The notes under the pieces were generated by a model that saw only the letters and a program-made list of their open reading frames with translations, was not told the origin of the DNA and did no database searches. Below are positions 38,928 to 48,945 of a stretch of 64,000 bases of DNA, piece after piece. A program made the position numbers and the translations under genes. Every line of letters begins with the position of its first letter. Position 1 is the first letter of the stretch. Origin of the DNA: Trochalopteron elliotii (lineage: Eukaryota; Chordata; Aves; Passeriformes; Leiothrichidae); contig JANPWX010000108.1 in NCBI GenBank assembly GCA_024734555.1, forward strand, positions 864,566-928,565, read 5' to 3'.

Positions 38928-41454
38928 GTGTAGAATAAATATCTTTTTAGTGTTAGGCCATATTTTGACAGTTGTCCTCAGATGACAAAGACAAAATCTT
39001 GTTTCTGTTAATTTATAAAAGCATACCAAAGGTGTGTTTTCCAAACAGGGTTGAAATAAGCAGACAGCAGCTTCCTTGCTCCATATTCTATGCATTCTTT
39101 TCCAATCTTCCAGTCTTTGTTTCCTCCCTCAAACCTTCTCCCAAGGTCATACCTACACTGCTTGCCTATAGCTGTCTGAGTGCTTATACTTCTGGCTCTG
39201 TCTGGGCATAATTCAAACAGCACCACCAATCCTATCTAAAAAATCCTTTCTTGGTCTAAAGTTCACCCCAATTTACTAGAGGCCAGCTGATTTGTGGTTA
39301 TTCACATGGCTAGTGTGATGTAATTCACATTAGCACAGCTGACAGTGAAAGAGGAGAAATCAACCTATGGCAGTGAAAAGTGGCTGACCTAATTCATATT
39401 TGCATTAGGGGTTAAAAATACATACCTGGACTGTTGCTGGAGATTCACCAGTGCATGTAATTTTTTAAATCCAAACTAGTTTTATAATGTGCTTATGCTT
39501 TTAGCTGCTTATCAGCCTCTGTGTTGAATGGCACTACCCAAACCTTCAGCTATACTCTAGATGAGGGTCATAATTCCTTCCACAGTTTTCATGCATGAAG
39601 AGCAGTCATCTTCATCAACATTTTGCTCTATCTAAGCCTAACCTATCAGCCTTAGTTATCAGTACTAGTAGTACTTATGCAAATAGGAAGATTGAATCAA
39701 AGAGGTAATGGCTTATGTGATTTATATACAATTTACTGTAGTCAGTCAGTAAAATCAGATCTGTATAAAGCACATATTAATGCACTTGCTGTTATGTGTA
39801 TTGTCAAAAATTTTTCTTGAAGACAGATTTTCTGAAGTAGTCTTTGCATTGAGGATGAAAATGTGATGCTCAAGGCCTGCTAAAAAGACGAGTACAAGGG
39901 TGCAAAAGAATTCATTATATTTGTTGAAAGGAAAGGAATAAACTGAAATAAGAAGCATACCACTGACTCTTCTTGTGACAGGCAATCAGACAGAGAGGCT
40001 GAGTCCATCTGAAACTTGTATGTGCCTCAGGAATTGAGCCAGTGCAATTCTCTACAGGTCAGCAGGGGATAATAAGAAAATCTGTCAAACTTGAGGGAAG
40101 AGTCAACTTTCTAGACCACAAATCTGATCTGAGCAGAGTTGAGAGACAAAGAGTTCAAAAGGTTAATGCTGCTATGCTTATTTAAGTGAACGTTAACACT
40201 GTTGTGAGAAAACAGACGGAGAAGAACTGGGGGAATTATTTGACTGGTTAGGTTTGTAAAACAGTGAGCAGAAGGACAGACATCTTCGGCATAGAAGCTT
40301 GTCACAGTGAAAGTGTAAGCTGAGGTTTTCTTTCTCTTTTGCTTCCAAGTAGTTTGGATTAATGGCCTTCCAATCATCACAATTATGTGCTCCTATTTAA
40401 GAAATCAGTGGGGAAACATCTGGGTTTTACATAACATTCACCATCATGTCTTTCATCAGATAAATTAACAGCTTTGTTTTGCAGTGGCTGTAGAAAAAGA
40501 CAAAAACATTGGAGCACAATGGCACTTACCATTTTTCTGTCAAGATGGAGCCACTATTAGGGATGCTACTATCAGTGATGATCAATGTGAAGCAGACATA
40601 TTTACTGGGAGTCTGTTCGAACACAATACTAGGGAACAAATAGCAAGGTGGGGCCATTTTGTGGATAGATTACAACCTATTGCTCATGACCTGCCTTTAT
40701 TACATCCCTTTCTTTCCATCTGAAGAGAAGAGAAACCCAAATAACAGCGGGTTCTGTTGCTCTGATGACAGCTTGAGAAAAAGTAATAAGGAATTCCTAC
40801 AGCTATAAAAACAGAGTGAGGAAAGGGTGCCAAGTTACCCTTGGAGCTGTCGCTCTTTGCAAGGCTCTTTTCTTTTCACTTACTTTTGTATAATACTTTA
40901 TGGCTAAACAGCTATTTTTATAGCCAGATGAGGACATAACTCATCCTTTGAGGAGTCTTGGAGAACTGGCGAAGAATTTCTGGTAAAACTTCTGATGGCA
41001 AGTTTTATTTCTGATCTGCTTAAATCCTGTATATCTTGATATTTCAGGCATCTGAAATTATGGATTACCTCATGTTTATTGGATCTGTTCTTTGGGCTTG
41101 AGCTATGTCCATTTTGAACAAACAATGAATCCCAAAAACTGTTTTTATGTTATTTTTTAAATAATAATTTGTCTTTCAAAAATAAGGCCTGAATGCAGCT
41201 ACATCAAAATACGTGAATTGATTCTGAAAGCACTACAATTTAATATTCTTCATTTCTTTACATCCTATTTTAGCTTTTTGTTTTCTTTTCCATAATGCAG
41301 AAAAAGACAGAACTGGATGAATATTGAACAACAGTATTCATGAACATTCACAGGAATTTGAAATGGCTGTTTGATCTCTCCATATCAAGGCCCCTTGTTA
41401 TCTGCTGCTCCTGCGGTTTCAGACAGAAAGTTTTTTGTTCCTGAGGAGGTTTGA
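38928..41454. other. Non-coding DNA, no gene supported
   Basis: A GTG-started frame at 40484-40723 (79 codons) follows an acceptor-like stretch ending TTTTGCAG at 40484 and has a protein-like residue mix, but no homology I recognise. The remaining frames are short. No repeat family was recognised. Confidence 0.6.
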
Positions 41455-41620
41455 GGAATGGCTGATTTGTGTGAATACCCGTATTTGCATGCGAACGAGG
41501 CTACTCCTTTACAAACAAGAGCGTTCATTATTTCTCTGTTTAAAAGGATACACTAACCCAATTAGTGAGCTGGGAGAATATCCCGTGACTTAGCTAACCA
41601 ATAACATGCTCCAACTAGGA
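41455..41620. promoter_or_regulatory. Candidate conserved regulatory patch
   Basis: This patch keeps several CpGs in a CpG-poor setting and clusters short factor-like words: an octamer ATTTGCAT at 41483-41490, a homeodomain-type CAATTAG at 41559-41565 and a CCAAT at 41598-41602. Vertebrate non-coding enhancers often look like this, but each word alone is expected by chance. Conservation cannot be judged from one sequence. Confidence 0.25.
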
Positions 41621-42547
41621 GGCAGTGAATACTCAAACCGTGCAGTATCTGAACCCCCATTTGGCATTTCCCAAACCTTTGAAAGTTGAACCCTCTCTTT
41701 ATGAAAATAGGAACAATTGCACTCTTCACCCCTCCCATGGTGTTATTAAAAGCACACCGAAAAGAACAGAGGCTCAGAGAAATCTGTATGGATCTGTGTG
41801 TTCAGATGCTTCCCCTACTTCCAAAACATGCTTTGAACAGTGTAGAAAGAAACTTAATGTTGATGCTTAAAACCAAATAAGTTAACTCCTCTTGAAGCAG
41901 TGTGCCATCACACCTCTACAGCCTCAGGCTTTCTGCAGACTCAGGCAGGTATCAGTTACTCCCAAGTGACATTTACAGTACAGCCTATGAAAGAAAATCT
42001 AAAGGACTGAGACTGTTCACCTACATACTTCCTCATGTTATGATTGTAGTCAAATGGAGACCACCTTTAATGATGCCTACAAAGTTTAGAGTCTAGTCAC
42101 CTAACTTGTGCAAATGCTGATTTCAGACAGGAGGTACATTTAAAAAAAAAAAGGCTCAGAGGAATCAACGGGATCAAGAGGCGTTTCACATTTTGGAGAT
42201 CAGACTTAAAGCCCATTCACAAATGATTCTCACACAGAAAAAGGTTGTATTTGCCATCAGTATTACTGAGGATGAATAATCCATCCAGCTGTGCTAAGTA
42301 GCATCAGAAAAAAAAAAAAAAGAAAAAAAGAGTTCTTAAGTTATTTCTGGCTAAGTTATACTACATACAAGGAGGCTTATATGATTTAGGTAAGATCTGG
42401 AAAAGAATCCAAACTTCTGAATTTATACTCAAGTTTCCACACCTCTGGGTTCAGGGTAAAAGGGAAGATCTACAGAGCCTGGCACAAAATTAAAAAAACC
42501 TACCTAATAATCATCAGTACTCCCAACCCTTTCCACAGCTGCTATTT
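41621..42547. other. Non-coding DNA, no gene seen
   Basis: Two overlapping plus frames (41625-41870 and 41686-41880) lack motifs. An A-rich run lies at about 42309-42330. Nothing else was seen. Confidence 0.65.
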
Positions 42548-42635
42548 ACCTCCACCCCCTCTTATTTTCCTTTTCTTTTTTCCTTTTTTTTTTTTAATTT
42601 TTACTCTAGGGGTTTCTTTTTTCCCCCCCTCCTCC
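42548..42635. repeat. Polypyrimidine tract
   Basis: Uninterrupted pyrimidine runs cover 42565-42595 (31 bases) and 42613-42635 (23 bases), separated by a short AT-rich link. This is low-complexity sequence. A 136-codon frame (42663-43073) starts just after it and ends inside the LTR, so it is not a gene. Confidence 0.85.
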
Positions 42636-43030
42636 AGTCTAACCCCTAGGATATTTAATTAATTGTCTAAATTATCCTCTTTTTATCTCTGTTTCTTTAA
42701 TAACTGTTACTTCTTTACCCCACACTGTTTGCTTTGTCTTATCATGTGGCTTCTTACATCTACTCTGCAGATGCATTTTCAGGGCTCTTTGCAGCTCTGC
42801 CCGACCACCTCATCTTTCATCACCCACCTCTTTGTTCCTCTTTATAGTGTTTCCTCTTCATACATTGTTGCTGCAGCTGAAACTGACATTTCCACACTGT
42901 TCCCTGGGCCTAGGAGAAAAGCAAATATAAACCAGTTGCATTCCAGGAGAGGATGTTGGCATGAGAATGCATATAAGCACTGTATTAAAGCACTGGTAAA
43001 ACAAGACCTCCACGTTAGCTATAGAAATAC

Positions 43031-43035
43031 AACAC
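43031..43035. repeat. Target-site duplication, left copy
   Basis: AACAC abuts the left LTR end and is repeated exactly at 43722-43726. Confidence 0.7.
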
Positions 43036-43721
43036 TGTCCTGGTTTAGGGCAGATTTGGGAGGAACCCTCTGAATGGTGTTCCTCTGGAAAGCAAATCCA
43101 AACAGCCCCTCCCCACAGCCGGTCAGGGAAAAGAACTCCCTCAGAGAAAAGTGGAAAAAACTATTTATTTAACAAACAAAATGCTCACAAGTATAAAGAA
43201 TTATTACTATTATTATTATTATTATTAATAATAATAATAATAATAATAATAAACAATAAAACCTCTCACCACTCTGAAGAGAGGTGGCAAAATTGAGTCT
43301 GTGACAGGAGTTAACTCAGCTCCCTCAGTCTGTTTATCAGTCCCTTCGGTGCTGGAAAATGCCGAGTCCAGGCCCAGTGGACCACGGGTGCGAGATCCCG
43401 GTGCTCCTCTGGGTTTTTTTTCAGACCAGAGCAGATTTAAACAGTCCCAAGAAAAAAAAAAGGAAAAACAGTCCAGGAAAGCTTCTTTGCCTCAGCTAGC
43501 TAGACTAACAAAAAGAGGAAAAAAACTCTCTGGCTGCTGCATCCGACGAAACAAACCACACAGTCCCAAGGATGAGAGAGAAGATCCTGAGGAGTGAACA
43601 CTGTTCTTCAAAACAAACTGCGCGCTTCTTCTTTCCCTGCTCACTCTCAGAACCAGTTTTAAAGGTACAGAACACAGAACAGACAATTTGGGGATACAAG
43701 TATCATAGTCACCCTAGGACA
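43036..43721 (-). mobile_element. Solo LTR of an avian ERV, second family
   Basis: On the minus strand it begins TGTCCTAGGGTGAC and ends CCCTAAACCAGGACA, so it has TG...CA ends, and it is flanked by the exact duplication AACAC. Minus-strand signals include a TTTAAAA box (43658-43665), about 60 bases into the LTR, and AATAAA (plus-strand 43164-43169) near the 3' end. About ten CpGs survive, including GCGCGC near 43621 and a pair near 43543, which suggests a younger insertion than the ERVL-like copies. An AT trinucleotide microsatellite sits inside. No internal retroviral coding sequence flanks it, so it is a solo LTR. I recognise the LTR type from songbird genomes but cannot assign class with confidence. 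Frames at 43301-43597 and 43492-43699 lie wholly inside it and are not genes. Confidence 0.85.
43201..43252. repeat. Palindromic (ATT)n/(AAT)n microsatellite inside the LTR
   Basis: Six ATT units (43209-43226) are followed directly by eight AAT units (43227-43250). Because ATT is the reverse complement of AAT, the block is self-complementary: 43208-43245 is an exact 38-base palindrome, and pairing extends to 43201-43252 with one mismatched pair. Confidence 0.92.
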
Positions 43722-43726
43722 AACAC
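43722..43726. repeat. Target-site duplication, right copy
   Basis: AACAC repeats 43031-43035 directly after the LTR end. Confidence 0.7.
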
Positions 43727-45701
43727 ACAGGTCTCATTTAAGATAGGATTATACTCTGTCTCTGAAATTTGAACTTTTGATTCTTTTACATTGACTTCTA
43801 TCTTTGACTCACATTTGTTCCGGGTTTAAATCAGAGAAACTTGATGTATATCCTACTTTAATGACAAAATGTACTATCTTAACACAGTGAAAATTTCAAT
43901 GACTGTGCTAGAAGCTACTTACCAAAATCTTCAGATGACCAAGGACTAACTGTAAGGCACACACCACATAGCTCAGAGAAAGAGAAAATGTATCCCTGAA
44001 GTTGTTTAACTGAGGAGAAAAAACCCAGGAGATTCTATATACCCTTTTCAGTGTGTTGTGTTGCTGGGACCTGTGAAATTGTCCCCAGAAGACCATTCAG
44101 ACTTGCTTTTTTCCCCTGCCCATGAAATGATGACTCCGTTATCCTGAAGCATCCTTGATTGCTTGCAGTCACATGACATAACTTAGAAGTTAAGCTTGAA
44201 GACCCTTCTTAGGACAAATGGAGAAGTACTGCTGTTAGGAAGCAAAAAATCTGATCTTATTTCCTCTTCCTTGTGTTCTCTTATCTTCTCCTTTTTTCTT
44301 TTTTAAAACTAGACAGAGCTTATAAGCACAATATATTGGTTTTAAATTACTTACACTGTTTGCATGTATTCCAGAATTCCTTCTTTGTTTACCTAGTTTC
44401 AGGTTCTCTGCTGACACAACATACCTGCATAATTTCAGGTCAGTCTTGTCTTTAGCTCCACAAAATGCTTTTCAAATGGCTTTAGATCATAAAATTTAAT
44501 GATAAATAATGTAGGGTATGAAGTACTTAGTTATCTAGCTTTTCATAGCTAGTCTCCGTATTTTTCAATCTTTTTAAAAGAAGTGTGGGTTTCAGATTTG
44601 TAAGCAAACCACAAAGAGTCATTCAATTGTTAAAGAAAATAGTGCGCAGAGTTCCTGTGCTCTTCCAGCTCCATTCGTTCAATTTGCTTTCTCAAAAGCA
44701 CACAAAAGATTCTTCTTGTTGGATGATCCCATCCCTCTGAGCTGAAGTGGGATCAAGATGGAAGTGTTGGCGAATTTTTCTCCAGCCCTTTAAAGTCACC
44801 ACACAAAAAGAAAAAGCTTGTTCTCCATCACTTTCTGAACTTTGAAGAAAGGCTAAAAATGTCTCCTTCTCACCATTGGTTAGATGAGGTTGCTTGAGGA
44901 CTTTAGCCAGCCGAAACATTGTATTTAAGAACAAATTGTTTATACTTCAGTTTCCTTCCTCTCCAAGGTCTCCTGGAAGTTTTGGAAAAGTTAACATATC
45001 TTCTTATGGAAGTCTGTCCCAGCATATTGGAAGACATCTGTACATGTCATTTATACCTGCCTTCTGTAAAGCCCCAGAACTGCAGAGTGAAAAAGCAGAA
45101 TGGGGTTGTTTCTGTGTAAGCTATTTCATTTACTGAATGAAGATTGTTGTGTGTTGTCACTGTAGAACTCCTTTACCAGCTAAGGAGAAGGATTCTGAGA
45201 TGTCTTTCCCCAGCTTCCAGCTTTTTCGTATCTTGTCTGTGCTTCTGCCAGCTACAGCACAGAGCTGTGTCTGTCTCTTTTGTACACCCAAAGTTCCAAT
45301 TTTTCAGGTTGAGAGAAATATTTCTTCCCTCAGCATCAGCACTACCCTAATAAAGTGGTGTTTGTAAAGCAAATGGAGGGTTTTGGATGAGGGCGAATTG
45401 CATTCCACTTCTAAAAGTAACGAAGATACACAAGAAACAGAATCATAGCTGTAATGAACTTGTACTATTTTGCTTTTTTAAAAAAATGGTCAAGATAACA
45501 ACAACAATTCCCCAAATACTAGCTTAATTGAAATCTCCAGGTCAGCTTTAAATCAAGCAACCATCAGCTTAAGGAGTTCAGAAATCCCCAACCACTAGTT
45601 CTGTTTATACAAACCTTGATGTTCCAGTTCCTTCACTGGAAATGCACCGAAGATTATTAGCTCCCAGCTCTCTGTTTTATAATCTTATGGAGATTGAGAA
45701 T
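43727..45701. other. Non-coding DNA between two solo LTRs
   Basis: About 2 kb lie between two solo LTRs of different families. Short overlapping frames (44692-45367) lack motifs. No internal ERV sequence was recognised, which supports independent insertions rather than one provirus. Confidence 0.65.
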
Positions 45702-46249
45702 TGTCCTGGTTTTGGATGGGAGAGAGATGATTTTCCTCTTAAATAGCTGGTACAGCCCTGTGTTTTTGATTTAGGAGGAGTATAATGTTGATAACACCAG
45801 GATGCTTTAGCTGCTGCTGAGCAGTGCTTGCATAGAGTCAAGGCCTTTTCTGCTTCTCACTCCATCACCAGTAAATATGTTGGAGGTGCACAAGGAGCTG
45901 GAAAGGGACGCAACAGGGACAGCTGACCCCAACAGCTCACAGGGATATCCCATATCTAATGGCATCATGATGAACAACAAAACTAGGTGGGACTGGCTCA
46001 GAGATGGTGGCCCAGTGCTTGGGTACTGGCTGAGCATTGTTCATGGCATGGTGAACAATTGGACTGTGCATCACTTGTTTTACTTCTTTAATCATTATTA
46101 TTATTTGCCTTCCTCTTCTGTCCCATTAAGCTGTCTTTATGTCAACCCATGAGTTTTACTTTTTTTCTGATTCTCTTCCCCATCCCACTGGGGTTAGAGA
46201 GTGAACAGCTCTGTATGTGTTTACCTGCCTCCTGGGTTGAACCACAACA
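45702..46249 (+). mobile_element. Solo LTR of an avian ERVL-like element
   Basis: It begins TGTCCTGGTTTTGG and ends GGTTGAACCACAACA. The interior carries 'TGTTGATAACACCAGGATG', 'GCTGAGCAGTGCTTGCATAG', 'CAAGGCCTTTTCTGCTTCTC', 'GCATCACTTGTTTTACTTC', an ATTAAG variant of the polyadenylation signal (46125-46130), 'CTGTCTTTATGTCAACCC' and 'CCCCATCCCACTGGGG'. These match from memory a common bird ERVL-type LTR, and its 5' third is clearly related to the minus-strand LTR at 30995. The TATA-like region is degraded. No internal coding region adjoins it. The flanking five bases (AGAAT and TGTAT) do not match, unlike the other two LTRs. Frames at 45807-46037 and 45877-46152 are inside it and are not genes. 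Confidence 0.87.
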
Positions 46250-48880
46250 TGTATATAAAAGCAAATCCTAGTATTTCTTTTGAAATAGCCCTTTTCACTT
46301 CATTTCAGTTCACTTACAGCAAAACTGGCCACTGTTCCTGACTGAAACCTTAGGGTATTTCCAAAACACTGATAAGTAACTTAATTACCAACAATCCTTC
46401 TCTGAAAATTCAGAACAGAAGCATAAGGTTAATTTCAATAAAAGAAATGAGATCATTTATTCCTATTGCACTCAATGAAACACTAGGTTTGCTGGTACTG
46501 TATTGATAGCAAAACTACTGTTGATGTAAGTGTAGGCAGGACTTTACCCAAATTTCCAATACAGCATGTTTTCAAATGTTAGTTTAACTTGGGCAAAATT
46601 AATCTAGAAGTTAAAGCTGTCATTAGTAGCTGGAAGGTGACCTTAATATGTGTGAAAGCCTTACTGAGGTCCTTGGAAAGTTGGTATTGATGACTTGGTC
46701 CAGGTTGATTACATTTTGATCCATGTCCTTAACCCCAAATAAGTACCTTTTGCACAACTGTAACAACAAGAGCTTAAAGCAATTTACAGCAACAGCAAAA
46801 GACTCCACTGGGGAACACCATGACATCTAACTGCTTTCTGCCTCCATTCCCACAGGGCCAACTTGAAATGCCCTGGGGGAAGGACAAGCTATTCTGGCTA
46901 TGCCAGCTGTTCTCTGTAGCATAATTTTTCACTGGTGCCACTAAGAGTAGTTCTGAAAATGCTCTACCTTGCACAAGGAATTGATGTGCATGTAGGAGCT
47001 TTCAAGAGCAGAAAAATGGGGGATTCAGGGGGACTGGTGGAAAAATCATCATTCTAAGGGTCACTGAGTGCTTCTCTGACACAACAGGAGTCTAGTCTTT
47101 AATGTAGCACTGAAAATTAGATGAAGAATTTTATTTCCACTCCCTTGTATCAATCATTCTTGTTTCCTGTGCAAACACAGACATTTTTGTCATTAGGCTA
47201 AAAATAAAACCTTTTGAGAACTCAAACAACTGGTCTGTCTAGTTCTTTTTGTGCAATGTTTTTTCTGGTAGTAGCAATAACAGGATGTGCCTACCATTTC
47301 TCAGTGTAATAGTCTGGTCTAGTCACTGATATAAACAACTTGTCCTTTGACCTTATAATTTATTCATAGCAGGCCTAATCCAAGACATCTTAAGTAACAA
47401 AAATATTGATAAATAATTTGCAATTATAGACACACTCCTGTGTTAAGTGTAACAATATCACAAATAGTGTCCTGTGGAGATAGGTGTCTTTCATAGAGTT
47501 GACTAAGGTAATGTTGTTATCACTGTTGCCTTTCCAAATACAATCCACTTTAAAGCCTGAGCATGGTTATGGTGCTCACTCCAGTGCAAGAGCCTAGGAG
47601 GCTAAAGCGTTGTGCATAAGGCATGTCCATGTTTGGGGTAACTAAATCCTTCCTTGCAAATTGGTTGTGCTAGTAACTATGATGCATGCATATGATGGAG
47701 AATTAAAAGAGTTTGTATGAGGTGTAGGGCCCTTTGTCATTTCCCTCATTCCTCCCTTATTTCCTTTTTATTCACCTAACTCTCATCAAGCCTTTCACTG
47801 CTCTCCCCCCCGCTGATTCAAGGAAGTGTTTTTGAATGGTGCTCTCTAAGTTAATTTTAGGGTTTAGATCTGAACCTTCCATGTTTCTGTTTCCATCCTG
47901 TTCAGGAAATACAAAGCCACAGTTCGTATTCATGCTCAGGTTTGCAAAGAACCATTTCCCCAGCACTTATTTTAAAATTTGTTCTTCTGGGAGGAAAAAA
48001 CCCTTCCAGTTTGAAATCAAGCCAAATTAGTTTCCCCTTCCTGAAGTATTTCTTGTGTTTCCATAATTAAAAAAAATGCTGAAAGTCAGGAAAACACTAA
48101 TCTATGTGCAGACCTATATATACAGGTGCTCATGTTTTTTCGAGAAAAATGAGATTGCAAAAAAAGTTTCTGAACCTTATCTCATATACATTAGATTCAC
48201 AAAGCAAATTTTAGTTCTTCTGGAAAACTTTTCCCTGAATTATAGGAATATATGTTTAAAGTGACTCATTACTATAATGAGTTATAACAGAGAGTGTGGC
48301 TGTAAAGAACTGCTGCTTTACTCAGCTCCTCCAGCCATCCTGTGGGCTGAGTACTCACTGCATTTGTAAGGGCTGTGCCTTTTATATTATACACAGGGAG
48401 TTGTAGTTAGACTATTTAAAACAGAAACTGATGTCTGTGGGGGGACTGGGTATGAGACAATGTTTTATGCTGCACAAACCAAAGGCTTGTTAAAAATTTC
48501 TTTTTCACACACATTACTTCCGTGCTAATGCATTAACAAACTGTGGTAAAATATTCATCAGTTATAAATAAACATTACAAATGGTCCCATTGAATATATA
48601 AGGCAAGACTGAAATTGCAGCCAGAGCAGGGGTTTGCCATTAGTCCAGTGCAGATAGGGGTTATGAGGGATCTTGTTAGAGCTGCAGCCCTGGGAGCCCA
48701 CATTGGGGTGCATGAGTGAACATCTGTAAACTGGCTGGCTATTGCCAGAGCATGCTCATCTGATGCCTGTAATTTTAACATGTCAGGGGGAGAAAAACCT
48801 GGATACAACTTCAGTCTGAGCGTGAAAGATGGTAGCTCTGGTTCTTTGTGCTCACTCCAGCTCCATGACTGTTATATTCT
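46250..48880. other. AT-rich non-coding DNA, no gene seen
   Basis: Short frames only, none with a recognisable motif. A short palindrome (ACTCATTA-cta-TAATGAGT) near 48264 is within chance expectation. The minus frame at 48575-48808 lies in slightly GC-richer sequence next to the old repeat fragment. Confidence 0.7.
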
Positions 48881-48884
48881 GGGA

Positions 48885-48945
48885 TATGCTAACTTCAGTG
48901 GAGTTGCCTGAGCACAATGCTTGTGGAAAATCAGGTCTGGTGCTG
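48885..48945 (+). repeat. Ancient sauropsid repeat, fragment
   Basis: 'AACTTCAGTGGAGTTGCCTGAG' (48891-48912), followed by 'GTGGAAAATCAGGTCTGG', matches the layout of the old repeat core and its 'AATCAGGCCC'-like end. It could extend upstream through the GC-richer part from about 48600. Confidence 0.5.

Noticed and set aside
42663..43073. 136-codon open frame, the longest in the window
   Set aside because: It starts beside a polypyrimidine tract, is rich in Phe, Leu and Ser from that composition, and ends inside a solo LTR.
43301..43699. Several frames on both strands
   Set aside because: All lie inside the solo LTR at 43036-43721 and do not resemble retroviral proteins.
43722..45701. Possibility that the two neighbouring LTRs bound one provirus
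   Set aside because: They belong to different families, lie in opposite orientation, and no gag, pol or env remnant was seen between them.
45807..46152. Overlapping frames on both strands
   Set aside because: They lie inside the plus-strand solo LTR.
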